64,000 nt of DNA from Mesorhizobium sp. CA14 (GTDB lineage: Bacteria; Pseudomonadota; Alphaproteobacteria; Rhizobiales; Rhizobiaceae). The stretch covers positions 1 to 64,000 of the forward strand of contig NZ_JAIUHR010000010.1 of the NCBI RefSeq assembly GCF_020165195.1, read 5' to 3'. Under the pieces are notes generated by a model, which saw nothing but the letters and a program-made list of their open reading frames with translations, had not been told where the DNA came from and did no database searches. Position 1 is the first letter of the stretch; every line of letters begins with the position of its first letter. Made by a program: the position numbers and the translations under genes. Positions 8,092-16,649 of the stretch are shown here, in pieces.

Positions 8092-8799
8092 ATGACGGAA
8101 ACGCTGAATGGCAGGCATGTCGTGGTGACGGGCGGCACTGGGGCGCTCGGCGGCGCGGTTGTCGGCAGGTTGCTGGAGCAAGGCGCGATCTGCCACGTGC
8201 CCAATGCCCACGCGGCGGCCCCGCCGCATTTTCCTTACGCAGCCCATGCCAGCGTGCATCTGGCGCACAATGTCGACCTGTCGGATTCGGCCAAGGTCGA
8301 CGCCTTCTACCATCAGGTGCCCGCGCTCTGGGCCTCGATCCACCTTGCCGGCGGCTTCACCATGGCGCCGGTCGAAAAGATCGAATCGGCTTCCTTCGCC
8401 GAAATGATGGACACCAACGCCCGCACGGCCTTCCTGTGCAGCCGCGCCGCCGTGCGCTCGATGCTGGCCTCCAACACGGCCGGCCGCATCGTCAACGTCA
8501 CCGCGCGGGCGGCGCTGGAACCGCGCAAAGGTTCGGGCATGGTCGCCTATACGGCGAGCAAGGCGGCGGTCGCGGCCATGACGGTAGCGATGGCCGAGGA
8601 GCTGAAGCACAAGGGCATCCTGGTCAACGCCGTGGCGCCTTCCACGCTCGACACGCAGGCCAACCGCGACAGCATGCCGGACGCCGATTTCAGCAAATGG
8701 GTCAGCCTCGAGGCCGCGGCCGAAGCGATCGCCTATCTCGCCTCGCCCGCCAACCAGGCCATGAGCGGCACGCTGGTTCCGCTCTACGGCCGGGCCTGA
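8092..8799 (+). CDS. Short-chain dehydrogenase/reductase
   Basis: A 235-residue classical SDR. It has a TGGTGALGG dinucleotide-binding motif (residues 13-21), a substituted HLAGG in place of NAGG, and the active-site YTASK tetrad element with an upstream serine-poor VTARAALEP segment. The C-terminus ends in LYGRA after an MSGTLVPL block. AGGAG lies 10 bp before the ATG. The 198-bp gap from the preceding gene holds no other gene, so it may be an independent unit. It ends at a strong bidirectional terminator facing rpsA. The Ser of the usual Ser-Tyr-Lys triad appears replaced (VNVTARAALE), which makes its catalytic role uncertain. Confidence 0.82.
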   Translation: MTETLNGRHVVVTGGTGALGGAVVGRLLEQGAICHVPNAHAAAPPHFPYAAHASVHLAHNVDLSDSAKVDAFYHQVPALWASIHLAGGFTMAPVEKIESASFAEMMDTNARTAFLCSRAAVRSMLASNTAGRIVNVTARAALEPRKGSGMVAYTASKAAVAAMTVAMAEELKHKGILVNAVAPSTLDTQANRDSMPDADFSKWVSLEAAAEAIAYLASPANQAMSGTLVPLYGRA

Positions 8800-8825
8800 C
8801 AGCGCAGATATTCCGATAAAAGAAA

Positions 8826-8857
8826 AACCCCGCCGGATCGCTCCGACGGGGTTTTTT
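8826..8857. terminator. Bidirectional intrinsic terminator between SDR gene and rpsA
   Basis: AACCCCGCCGGA (8826-8837), a TCGC loop, then TCCGACGGGGTT (8842-8853). There is a T-run to 8857 on the plus strand and an A-run (8823-8827) that gives a U-run on the minus strand. The single mismatch is a G-U pair on one strand. It serves both convergent genes. Confidence 0.93.
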
Positions 8858-8878
8858 GTCACTGCTCAGCGAAGAAGC

Positions 8879-10576
8879 TTAGTTGCCCTGCTTCTTCAGC
8901 GCCGCGCCCAGGATGTCGCCGAGCGACGCGCCGGAGTCGGTCGAGCCGTACTGGGCGACCGCTTCCTTCTCCTCGGCGATTTCCAGCGCCTTGATCGAGA
9001 CCTGCAGCTTGCGGGTCTTCTTGTCGAAGGCGATGACGCGGGCGTCGACCTTCTGGCCGACGGTAAAGCGCTCGGGGCGCTGCTCGTCGCGGTCGCGGGA
9101 AAGGTCGGAACGCTTGATGAAGGTCTCGATGCCGCTGTCGACCAGCCGCACGTCCAGACCGCCATCCTTCACGCCGATCACCTCGCAGGTGACGACGGCG
9201 TTCTTGCGCAGCTCGCCGCTGGTGGCTGCTTCGCCGACCGTGTCACGGGCCAGCTGCTTGATGCCAAGTGAGATGCGCTCCTTCTCGATGTCGACGTCGA
9301 GCACCTGCGCCTTGACCATGTCGCCGCGATTGTACTCTTCGATGACCTGCTCGCCCGGACGAGTCCAGTCGAGGTCGGAGAGGTGCACCATGCCGTCCAC
9401 GTCGCCTTCCAGGCCGATGAACAGGCCGAACTCGGTCTTGTTCTTGACCTCGCCCTCGACCTGGCTGCCGACCGGATGGTTGCGCGCGAAGGCTTCCCAC
9501 GGGTTCTCCAGCGTCTGCTTGAGACCGAGCGAGATGCGACGCTTGGCCGGATCGACCTCGAGCACGACCACGTCGACTTCCTGGGTCGTCGACAGGATCT
9601 TGCCGGGGTGCACGTTCTTCTTCGTCCACGACATTTCAGAAACGTGGATGAGGCCCTCGATGCCCGGCTCCAGCTCGACGAACGCGCCGTAGTCGGTGAT
9701 GTTGGTGACGGTGCCCTTGATCTTCTTGCCGATCGGGAACTTGGTGCCGATATCCGACCACGGATCCGACTCCAGCTGCTTCATGCCGAGCGAGATGCGG
9801 TGGGTTTCCTGGTTGATGCGGATGATCTGCACCTTGACCGTCTGGCCGATGTTGAGGATTTCGGTCGGATGGTTGACGCGGCGCCATGCCATGTCGGTGA
9901 CATGCAGCAGGCCGTCGATGCCGCCAAGGTCGACGAACGCACCGTAGTCGGTGATGTTCTTGACCACGCCTTCGACCACCTGGCCTTCCTCGAGGTTCTG
10001 CACGATTTCCGAACGCTGTTCGGCGCGGCTCTCCTCAAGCACGGTGCGGCGCGACACCACGATGTTGCCGCGGCGGCGATCCATCTTGAGGATCTCGAAG
10101 GGCTGCGGATTGTGCATCAGCGGGGTAACGTCGCGGATCGGGCGGATATCGACCTGGCTGCGCGGCAGGAAGGCCACGGCGCCGTCGAGGTCGACGGTGA
10201 AGCCGCCCTTGACCTGGTTGAAGATGACGCCTTCGACGCGCTCACCCTTGGTGAACTTCTCTTCGAGACGCACCCAGCTCTCTTCGCGGCGAGCCTTCTC
10301 GCGCGACAGCATGGCTTCGCCAAGCGCGTTCTCGATGCGCTCGACATAGACTTCGACGGTGTCGCCGACCTTGAGGGAGGATTCCTTGCCCTTGGCGCCG
10401 AATTCCTTCAGCGGCACGCGGCCTTCGACCTTAAGGCCGACATCGATGATGGCCATGTCCTTTTCGATCGCGGTGATCGTGCCCCGGACAACCTGGCCCT
10501 CGCCGGAATGGCCGGCGGTGAATGATTCTTCGAGCATGCTCGCGAAATCGTCGCGAGACGGATTAGCAGCTGACAT
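8879..10576 (-). CDS. rpsA: 30S ribosomal protein S1
   Basis: A 565-residue protein built of repeated S1 (OB-fold) RNA-binding domains. Two degenerate N-terminal repeats dock to the ribosome, followed by canonical repeats such as VVEGVVKNITDYGAFVDLGGIDGLLHVTDMAW, IKGTVTNITDYGAFVELEPGIEGLIHVSEMSW and VEGEVKNKTEFGLFIGLEGDVDGMVHLSDLDW. It delivers mRNA to the 30S subunit for initiation. AGGAGA precedes the ATG at 10576. The length is normal for alphaproteobacteria. It follows aroA and cmk, as in many proteobacteria, with a 195-bp leader in which autoregulation is expected from knowledge of S1. Confidence 0.98.
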   Translation of the reverse strand: MSAANPSRDDFASMLEESFTAGHSGEGQVVRGTITAIEKDMAIIDVGLKVEGRVPLKEFGAKGKESSLKVGDTVEVYVERIENALGEAMLSREKARREESWVRLEEKFTKGERVEGVIFNQVKGGFTVDLDGAVAFLPRSQVDIRPIRDVTPLMHNPQPFEILKMDRRRGNIVVSRRTVLEESRAEQRSEIVQNLEEGQVVEGVVKNITDYGAFVDLGGIDGLLHVTDMAWRRVNHPTEILNIGQTVKVQIIRINQETHRISLGMKQLESDPWSDIGTKFPIGKKIKGTVTNITDYGAFVELEPGIEGLIHVSEMSWTKKNVHPGKILSTTQEVDVVVLEVDPAKRRISLGLKQTLENPWEAFARNHPVGSQVEGEVKNKTEFGLFIGLEGDVDGMVHLSDLDWTRPGEQVIEEYNRGDMVKAQVLDVDIEKERISLGIKQLARDTVGEAATSGELRKNAVVTCEVIGVKDGGLDVRLVDSGIETFIKRSDLSRDRDEQRPERFTVGQKVDARVIAFDKKTRKLQVSIKALEIAEEKEAVAQYGSTDSGASLGDILGAALKKQGN

Positions 10577-10666
10577 TGTTTCTCCTGGAATGCTCCGCTT
10601 CTTTCGCGGAGCGGGCGCCGTGGGTTAGCGTTGCGTGAGCCTGCCGGCGTTCCGGGCTGAAGAGCC

Positions 10667-10690
10667 CTTGGCCACTTATCAAGTGGCAAG
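10667..10690 (-). promoter_or_regulatory. Stem-loop in the cmk-rpsA intergenic leader
   Basis: GCCACTT (10671-10677), a 3-base loop and AAGTGGC (10681-10687) form a perfect 7-bp stem, extended by CTT/AAG across one bulged G. It lies about 90 bases before the rpsA start on the minus strand. S1 represses its own translation through leader structure in E. coli; whether this hairpin does that here is inference. The rest of 10577..10771 shows no gene. Confidence 0.4.
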
Positions 10691-10771
10691 TCCGGCGCAT
10701 GAAGAATGCTGGCAGGCTGGTTCGTGCCCGATATGGGTATTTTCGCCGCTCAAGGCAACCGAAAAGCCCAA

Positions 10772-11422
10772 TCAAGCCTTGTTTCTCTTGGCAAGGACCT
10801 CGTCAACGATCGCCATCGCCGCCAGAAACGCGGCTTCTATAGCCATTTCGCTGGTATCAAGCAAGTGCGCGTCTGCCGCGGGCTTCAACGGCGAGTCGGC
10901 GCGGCCCATGTCGCGCTCGTCGCGGCGCTCGATGTCGGCGAGGATGGTGGCGAAATCGGCGCTGCCGCCCATGCTCTCGATCTCGGCCAGCCGGCGCCTG
11001 GCGCGCACTTCGGCGCTTGCCGTGACATAGAGCTTGATGTCGGCGTCCGGGCACACCACCGTGCCGATGTCGCGACCGTCGAGCACCGCGCCCGGCGGCG
11101 CCTTGGCGAAAGCCCGCTGCTTTTCGACCAGGATGCGCCGCACCGTGGGAATGACCGCGACCTTCGAGGCCGCCTCGCCCACCGCATGCGCCGAAAGCAC
11201 TGTGCGGTCGAGGTTCGAGAGATCGACCTGTCGCGCCGCGGTTTCCGCGGCCGAGACATTGTCGAGCGGCAGGCCGAGTTCGAGCAGCTTGTGGGCCACG
11301 GCGCGGTAGGTGAGGCCGGTGTCGAGCAGGTTCAGGCGATAGTGGTCGGAAAGCCGGCGGGCCAGCGTGCCTTTGCCCGCGCCTGCGGGGCCGTCGATGG
11401 CGATGGTGAAGGGGGTGGTCAT
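10772..11422 (-). CDS. cmk: Cytidylate kinase
   Basis: A 216-residue (d)CMP kinase. Walker A is GPAGAGKGT near residue 11. The CMP-binding insert begins [55 protein letters not shown] is the conserved DGRDIGT segment, and the LID includes [25 protein letters not shown]. It phosphorylates CMP and dCMP for nucleotide supply. It lies 97 bp after aroA and upstream of rpsA, the conserved arrangement. Confidence 0.97.
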   Translation of the reverse strand: MTTPFTIAIDGPAGAGKGTLARRLSDHYRLNLLDTGLTYRAVAHKLLELGLPLDNVSAAETAARQVDLSNLDRTVLSAHAVGEAASKVAVIPTVRRILVEKQRAFAKAPPGAVLDGRDIGTVVCPDADIKLYVTASAEVRARRRLAEIESMGGSADFATILADIERRDERDMGRADSPLKPAADAHLLDTSEMAIEAAFLAAMAIVDEVLAKRNKA

Positions 11423-11519
11423 TGGACGGGCGCAGCGATCGAAGGAGGCGATGCAAAAGGCGAGCGCAGCGATCCTTCACACCCCGCCAGCATCTCAAGT
11501 CGGCTCAATCTCATCGCCT

Positions 11520-12959
<1,440 letters not shown>

Positions 12960-13069
12960 TCATCCCCTTGGCGTCGTTCGAACGCAACCCTTTACGACGC
13001 CGGCTTTTGGCTTTGACAGCGCTCCAAACTGCGGTTAAGGGGACCACTCTTTTATTGACGAGGCCTGAC

Positions 13070-13462
13070 GTGGCAAAAGCTGAACTTGGCACCAAACGCA
13101 TCGACCCTGAGACGGGACGGAAATTCTACGATCTCAACAAGGACCCGATCGTCTCGCCCTATACCGGCAAGAGCTATCCGCGCTCCTATTTCGACGAAGG
13201 CAAGATTTCCGCCATCGAGGAGGATGAGGAAGTCGCCGACAAAGAACTGGACGCCGACGAGGAGGAAGGCGCCGAAGTCGTCTCGCTCGAGGAAGCCGAT
13301 GACGAGGCCAAGGGCGGCGGCGATGATCTTCCCGATCTCGGCGACGACGAGGACGTGGACCTCGGCGACGATGACGACGACACCTTCCTTGCCGACGAAG
13401 AGGAAGAGGATGACGACGTCGCCGATATGATCGGCGTCGGCGACGACGAGGACGAGGTCTGA
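13070..13462 (+). CDS. TIGR02300 (FYDLN acid) family protein
   Basis: A 130-residue small acidic protein of unknown function found across alphaproteobacteria. The conserved N-terminus has GTKRIDPETGRKFYDLNKDPIVSPYTGKSYP, containing the family-naming FYDLN. From about residue 55 onward it is mostly Asp and Glu with a few Gly and Ala, so it is very likely disordered. The start is GTG at 13070 (VAKAELGTKR), just upstream of the conserved block; earlier in-frame ATGs add unrelated residues. It diverges from aroA, its usual neighbour. Function unknown. Confidence 0.88.
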   Translation: MAKAELGTKRIDPETGRKFYDLNKDPIVSPYTGKSYPRSYFDEGKISAIEEDEEVADKELDADEEEGAEVVSLEEADDEAKGGGDDLPDLGDDEDVDLGDDDDDTFLADEEEEDDDVADMIGVGDDEDEV

Positions 13463-13573
13463 TTCCAGCCTCGGCGCGATTGTTGCCGGCCATTTTTGCC
13501 TGTGACGAAAAAGCGGTCTTTGAAGGCTTGATCTTGACCGAAGGCGGCGCTAGAAGCCGCCAGCACTAAACGA

Positions 13574-13595
13574 CGGCGCGGTCCCAACCGCGCCG
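13574..13595 (+). terminator. GC-rich stem-loop after the FYDLN gene
   Basis: CGGCGCGG (13574-13581), loop TCCCAA, CCGCGCCG (13588-13595): a perfect 8-bp stem in the 174-bp gap between the acidic-protein gene and tRNA-Ala. It lacks a clear T-run, so it may be a weak terminator or a processing structure. A second short inverted pair (GGCGG...CCGCC) lies just before it. Confidence 0.4.
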
Positions 13596-13636
13596 GATCT
13601 CTTCGCCGGAAACGGCGCCGGCTGACTGCCGGGAGT

Positions 13637-13712
<76 letters not shown>

Positions 13713-13782
13713 AACAGTCCTTCCTGAGCAAATTTTTCAGCCGGCCGAACGGAAAACCGCTCACACCTTTCCTGGTACTGCG

Positions 13783-14283
13783 CTAACCGCGTTCGGCGCG
13801 GGTCCTGGCGGCTTTGCGCGCTGCCGCCGATCGTCCGGCGGCGCCTTTGGTCTGCGCGGCTTTCCGGGCCGACGCTGACCGCTCTTCGGCTGTGCGGCCG
13901 AATGCGGCGCTCTTGGCCTGCCGCGACAGGGCCTTGCGGGAGGCGGTGCTTTTCGGCTCGCCCTCGAGCACCTTCGAGACCGCCTTCGAGACCTTCGGCT
14001 GACGCTTCGGCTTCCGTTCGCCCTGGCCTGCCTCGTAAGCGTATTCGGCGCTCTTGCGCGTGCTCTCCTTCACATCGCCTTTCTTGGGCGGAGGCAGGTC
14101 GACGCCCGCGCGGCGCGCCTCCGAAAGGCCGATGGCGATCGCCTGTTTGGTCGAGCGGGCGCCGTGCTTGCCTTGGCGGACTTTGTCGATTTCCGCGTGA
14201 ACGAATTCGCCGGCCTGCGTGCTTGCCGACTTGCCTTCGCGCTTGTCTTCGCGCGCCTTTTCGATGGTTTTCTTGTCCGGCAT
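13783..14283 (-). CDS. DUF6496-type lysine/alanine-rich basic protein
   Basis: A 166-residue, strongly basic protein (Lys, Arg, Ala, Ser). The N-terminal half has the family block STQAGEFVHAEIDKVRQGKHGARSTKQAIAIGLSEARRAGVDLPPP. The C-terminal half repeats short Lys/Arg/Ala/Ser motifs such as SRKALSRQAKSAAFGRT and SARKAAQTKGAAGRSAAARKAARTRAERG, resembling histone-H1-like tails. TAAGGAGA precedes the ATG at 14283. It is 62 bp downstream of the PEBP gene and probably cotranscribed. Nucleic-acid binding is inference from composition; family naming is from memory. Confidence 0.75.
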   Translation of the reverse strand: MPDKKTIEKAREDKREGKSASTQAGEFVHAEIDKVRQGKHGARSTKQAIAIGLSEARRAGVDLPPPKKGDVKESTRKSAEYAYEAGQGERKPKRQPKVSKAVSKVLEGEPKSTASRKALSRQAKSAAFGRTAEERSASARKAAQTKGAAGRSAAARKAARTRAERG

Positions 14284-14345
14284 TGTTTTCTCCTTATTCG
14301 AACGGGGCCATGATCGAACGCCGACAGGCCGCTTCGGATCGCGCA

Positions 14346-14804
14346 TCAACGGCTTTCATAGGTGCCGACGAGGTCGGCGGTGGCGATCACATGCGGCTTC
14401 GCAAGCGCCAGAAGATCCGCGATTCCCGTCTTCCCGCCAGTTTCCAGCGTCTCCACGTCGAGAGCTGAAAGGCGGAAATGATAGTGGTGAACGCCGTGTC
14501 CTTTTGGCGGCTGAGGACCGTCGTAATGGGCATTGCCGAAGTCGTTCACGCCTTGGCGGAAACTTTCTGGCCCGGCGGTGCCTTCGGGCAGGCGGTCCCG
14601 GCCGGCGGCAATGTCATAGACCGCCCAATGGCGAAACATGCCGCGTGGCGCATCGGGATCCTCGACGACAAGCATGAAGCTTTTGGTCCCGGCTGGCGCA
14701 TTCTTCCATCGCAGGGGAGGAGACAGATTGCCTCCGTTGCGGACATAGGGCTCGGGAATGGTCTGCCCGTTTTCAAAGGCTGAACTCTCAAGCGTGAAAG
14801 CCAT
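14346..14804 (-). CDS. YbhB/YbcL family Raf-kinase-inhibitor-like (PEBP) protein
   Basis: A 152-residue phosphatidylethanolamine-binding-fold protein. It shows the bacterial PEBP signature LSPPLRWKNAPAGTKSFMLVVEDPDAPRGMFRHWAVYDIA, then YDGPQPPKGHGVHHYHFRLSALD. The ligand pocket is formed by the D-P-D and G-x-H-R-Y/H-like elements, seen as VEDPDAP and GHGVHHYHF. No signal peptide is visible, so it is probably cytoplasmic. Precise function is unknown for most bacterial members. GGAG lies before the ATG. Confidence 0.93.
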   Translation of the reverse strand: MAFTLESSAFENGQTIPEPYVRNGGNLSPPLRWKNAPAGTKSFMLVVEDPDAPRGMFRHWAVYDIAAGRDRLPEGTAGPESFRQGVNDFGNAHYDGPQPPKGHGVHHYHFRLSALDVETLETGGKTGIADLLALAKPHVIATADLVGTYESR

Positions 14805-14898
14805 GGCTGGAACTCCGTGCTCTTATCGCGTTCTTATCGAGAGATCCGCAACCGATTTTTGCTCGAATTTGTGGAGCGCAATCACCGCTGGTTTCTTG

Positions 14899-14923
14899 GG
14901 AACGCAGGGCAGCGGCGGGAGTT
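14899..14923. promoter_or_regulatory. Symmetric GGAAC-N17-GTTCC element, EcfG-type promoter candidate
   Basis: GGAAC (14899-14903), 17 bases, then GTT(CC) from 14921. Because GTTCC is the complement of GGAAC, the same reading exists on both strands. General-stress EcfG promoters of rhizobia are described as GGAAC, 16-17 bases, then (C)GTT; here the base before GTT is A. It lies between the PEBP gene (minus) and the lipoprotein gene (plus), in a 297-bp gap with no other gene. Confidence 0.35.
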
Positions 14924-15101
14924 CCAGCATCATGCCCTGCGCGACGGAGCTCGATGGATGCTTTGCAAGTCGAGATATCGTCCCTGGGAAAGCCGCTCCA
15001 ACGCAAGCGAACGCAGGTCATATTCGGCGAAACAAGCGCCGGAGGAAGTCCCTATGCCGGTGGCCGCAACTAGGCTAAGGCTTCCTGTCGGAGGGACGCT
15101 T

Positions 15102-15665
15102 ATGAGAGTTCCGGTTTTGGGTGGGAAACTGGTGCAGGGACGGGTTCGATCTGGGCCGCTTGCGCGGCCAAAGAGTCTCTTGCCGATGTTTTGCATTGCG
15201 GTCGCGCTTGCCGCTTGTCGATCGACTCCAGACACACAGCCTGTTGCTGACCCGCAACCTGTCCCGGCCGCCATTGCTGCTCCCGCGCCGGCTTCGCCGA
15301 ATTCGGCTGTGCTGGATCAGACGGCTGCGGTCGTTCCGCCCGGCAAGGGCGTTCCGGCCAGATACGCCGCATTCTCCGGCATATGGACGGGGCAGCTCAA
15401 CGGCATGTATGACGGCAAGCTGGCTGTGCTGACCGTGTCCTCAGGCGGGCAGGTGACGGCAAGCTACGCATGGGGCGATCTGGCCGACAACAAGCCGGGC
15501 GTTGCCGATGGCTCCGGCAGGATCGCCGGCAACACTCTGAAGCTCGGGCGCCTGCCGAACGGCGCGGACATCACCGCCACGATGGCGTCGCCAGGAACGC
15601 TCAACGTCACCTACGCGCTTGCCGGCCAGACCTATACAGGCTCGTTCGCCCGGGTCAGCCAGTGA
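15102..15665 (+). CDS. Putative lipoprotein of unknown function
   Basis: A 187-residue protein. An N-terminal basic segment precedes the hydrophobic stretch LLPMFCIAVALAAC, with a lipobox-like VALAAC at about residues 34-39, so it is probably lipid-anchored in the envelope. A Pro/Ala-rich linker (QPVADPQPVPAAIAAPAPAS) leads to a C-terminal beta-rich domain: FSGIWTGQLNGMYDGKLAVLTVSS, then ADITATMASPGTLNVTYALAGQTYTG. GGAGGGA lies 7 bp before the ATG at 15102. I do not recognise a named family. Confidence 0.7.
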   Translation: MRVPVLGGKLVQGRVRSGPLARPKSLLPMFCIAVALAACRSTPDTQPVADPQPVPAAIAAPAPASPNSAVLDQTAAVVPPGKGVPARYAAFSGIWTGQLNGMYDGKLAVLTVSSGGQVTASYAWGDLADNKPGVADGSGRIAGNTLKLGRLPNGADITATMASPGTLNVTYALAGQTYTGSFARVSQ

Positions 15666-15700
15666 GCAAAGTCAGTCGCTGAGAACGCCACTCGCTAAGA

Positions 15701-15905
15701 TTAGGATTGAGGCCGGTCTTGCGTGATCCGCACGCACATCGGCGTTCCGATCTCGTCGGTCTCGGCAAGCTTCTGCGCGGCGAGCGTCGCCTCGTCGAAG
15801 GCGTAGACGCCGAGACCGACGCCGCGCGCCCTGGAAATAGGGCGCCTCGCGATTGAGGCTGCCGACAAAGACAAGACAGGCGCTTTGTATCGATCTTCCT
15901 GGCAT
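15701..15905 (-). pseudogene. Frameshifted N-terminal remnant of a lactonase-family beta-propeller gene
   Basis: From the ATG at 15905 the frame reads MPGRSIQSACLVFVGSLNREAPYFQGAR. Reading then continues only after a shift, as RGVGLGVYAFDEATLAAQKL and onward to a stop at 15701. Joined, these match the first blade of 6-phosphogluconolactonase-type (lactonase) proteins (FVGxLxRxAPYFxGARGxGLxVYxFD). The break lies in a GCGCGCGG run and fits loss of two bases. About 60 of roughly 350-380 expected residues remain, so the gene is a truncated relic. A sugar-lactone hydrolase fits the catabolic island that follows. Confidence 0.65.
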
Positions 15906-15977
15906 CGCCGGCGGCTCCTCCGCTAGTGCCGGCCTTGCGAAAATTTCGCCGATCGTCGCTTGCAAGGCAATCCCATA

Positions 15978-15996
15978 TGTGAAAATATTATTCACA
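15978..15996. promoter_or_regulatory. Palindromic AT-rich operator candidate before the MaoC/CoA-transferase operon
   Basis: TGTGAAAATATTATTCACA has inverted arms TGTGAA/TTCACA around an AT core. It lies 28 bases before a strong Shine-Dalgarno. A related TGAATAAT core occurs (on the opposite strand) at 19994-20001 in front of the amidohydrolase gene. The IclR protein encoded at 20011..20799 is the nearest candidate regulator; that link is inference. Confidence 0.45.
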
Positions 15997-16023
15997 AAAG
16001 AAAACCGTGGGAGGAAAGCGACC

Positions 16024-16098
16024 ATGCATCTCGCCATCCGGCATCGTGCCCGGAACCGCCTTGCAGGCCGCGCCGGAACTTCCCGGAGAGCAGCGTGA
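16024..16098 (+). CDS. Possible 24-codon leader ORF or truncated gene start, coupled to MaoC gene
   Basis: The ATG at 16024 follows an excellent GGGAGGAAAG ribosome site. It encodes a very basic peptide ([18 protein letters not shown]...) that ends in TGA at 16096, overlapping the GTG start at 16095. Either this is a translationally coupled leader, or it is the scar of a gene whose start survived a deletion. The composition is not protein-like, and the second reading is slightly favoured because other relics flank this island. Confidence 0.35.
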   Translation: MHLAIRHRARNRLAGRAGTSRRAA

Positions 16099-16646
16099 GC
16101 GCGTTCTCGCCGACCCTCGGCATCGCCTCGACGCATCCTGTCGACATGCCTGAGGCGCATGCCGAAATCCCTGTCTGGAATTCGGAAAACTGGTTCTACG
16201 AGGACTGGCAGCCAGGCCACAAAATCCGCTCGCTTCGCCGCACTATCGCCGAGGGCGAAAGCCACATGTTCAATACGCTGGTGCTGGATATCCACCCTTA
16301 CGTGGCGGACCAAATGTTCGCCGAAAAGGAAGGCATCTTCGGCCGGCGGCTGGTGGCGGGCGCCTTCGTGTTCTCGGCCGGGCTCGGCCTCGTTGCCACC
16401 AACTGCCTCAACGCCTTTTCCTATGGCTATGACAGACTGCGCTTCATCAAGCCGGTCTTCATCGGCGACACCATCTACTCGATCCGCACCAACCTCGACA
16501 AAAGGCCGCGCTACCAGGACATGGGCCTGATCCGCGCCAGCTATGAAGTCTTCAAGGGTGAAGGAGAGCTGGTGCTCTACTGCGAGCATCTGCAGACGGT
16601 GAAATACAAGAACCCGGCCGATTTCGCCGGCAAAACCGAGAAGTGA
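16095..16646 (+). CDS. MaoC-like hotdog-fold dehydratase with altered active-site motif
   Basis: A 183-residue protein related to the second MaoC gene at 27801; both share [21 protein letters not shown]. MaoC/R-hydratases normally carry D-x-N-P-x-H-x-D. Here the aligned segment is [13 protein letters not shown], with Val where His is expected, while the paralogue has [12 protein letters not shown]. Hydration of an enoyl-CoA by the standard mechanism is therefore doubtful, although other lineage-specific MaoC proteins deviate too. The start GTG at 16095 lies near GGAGAG. The next gene encodes a CoA-transferase, 3 bp away, which supports work on a CoA thioester. Confidence 0.8.
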   Translation: MSAFSPTLGIASTHPVDMPEAHAEIPVWNSENWFYEDWQPGHKIRSLRRTIAEGESHMFNTLVLDIHPYVADQMFAEKEGIFGRRLVAGAFVFSAGLGLVATNCLNAFSYGYDRLRFIKPVFIGDTIYSIRTNLDKRPRYQDMGLIRASYEVFKGEGELVLYCEHLQTVKYKNPADFAGKTEK

Positions 16647-16649
16647 ATC

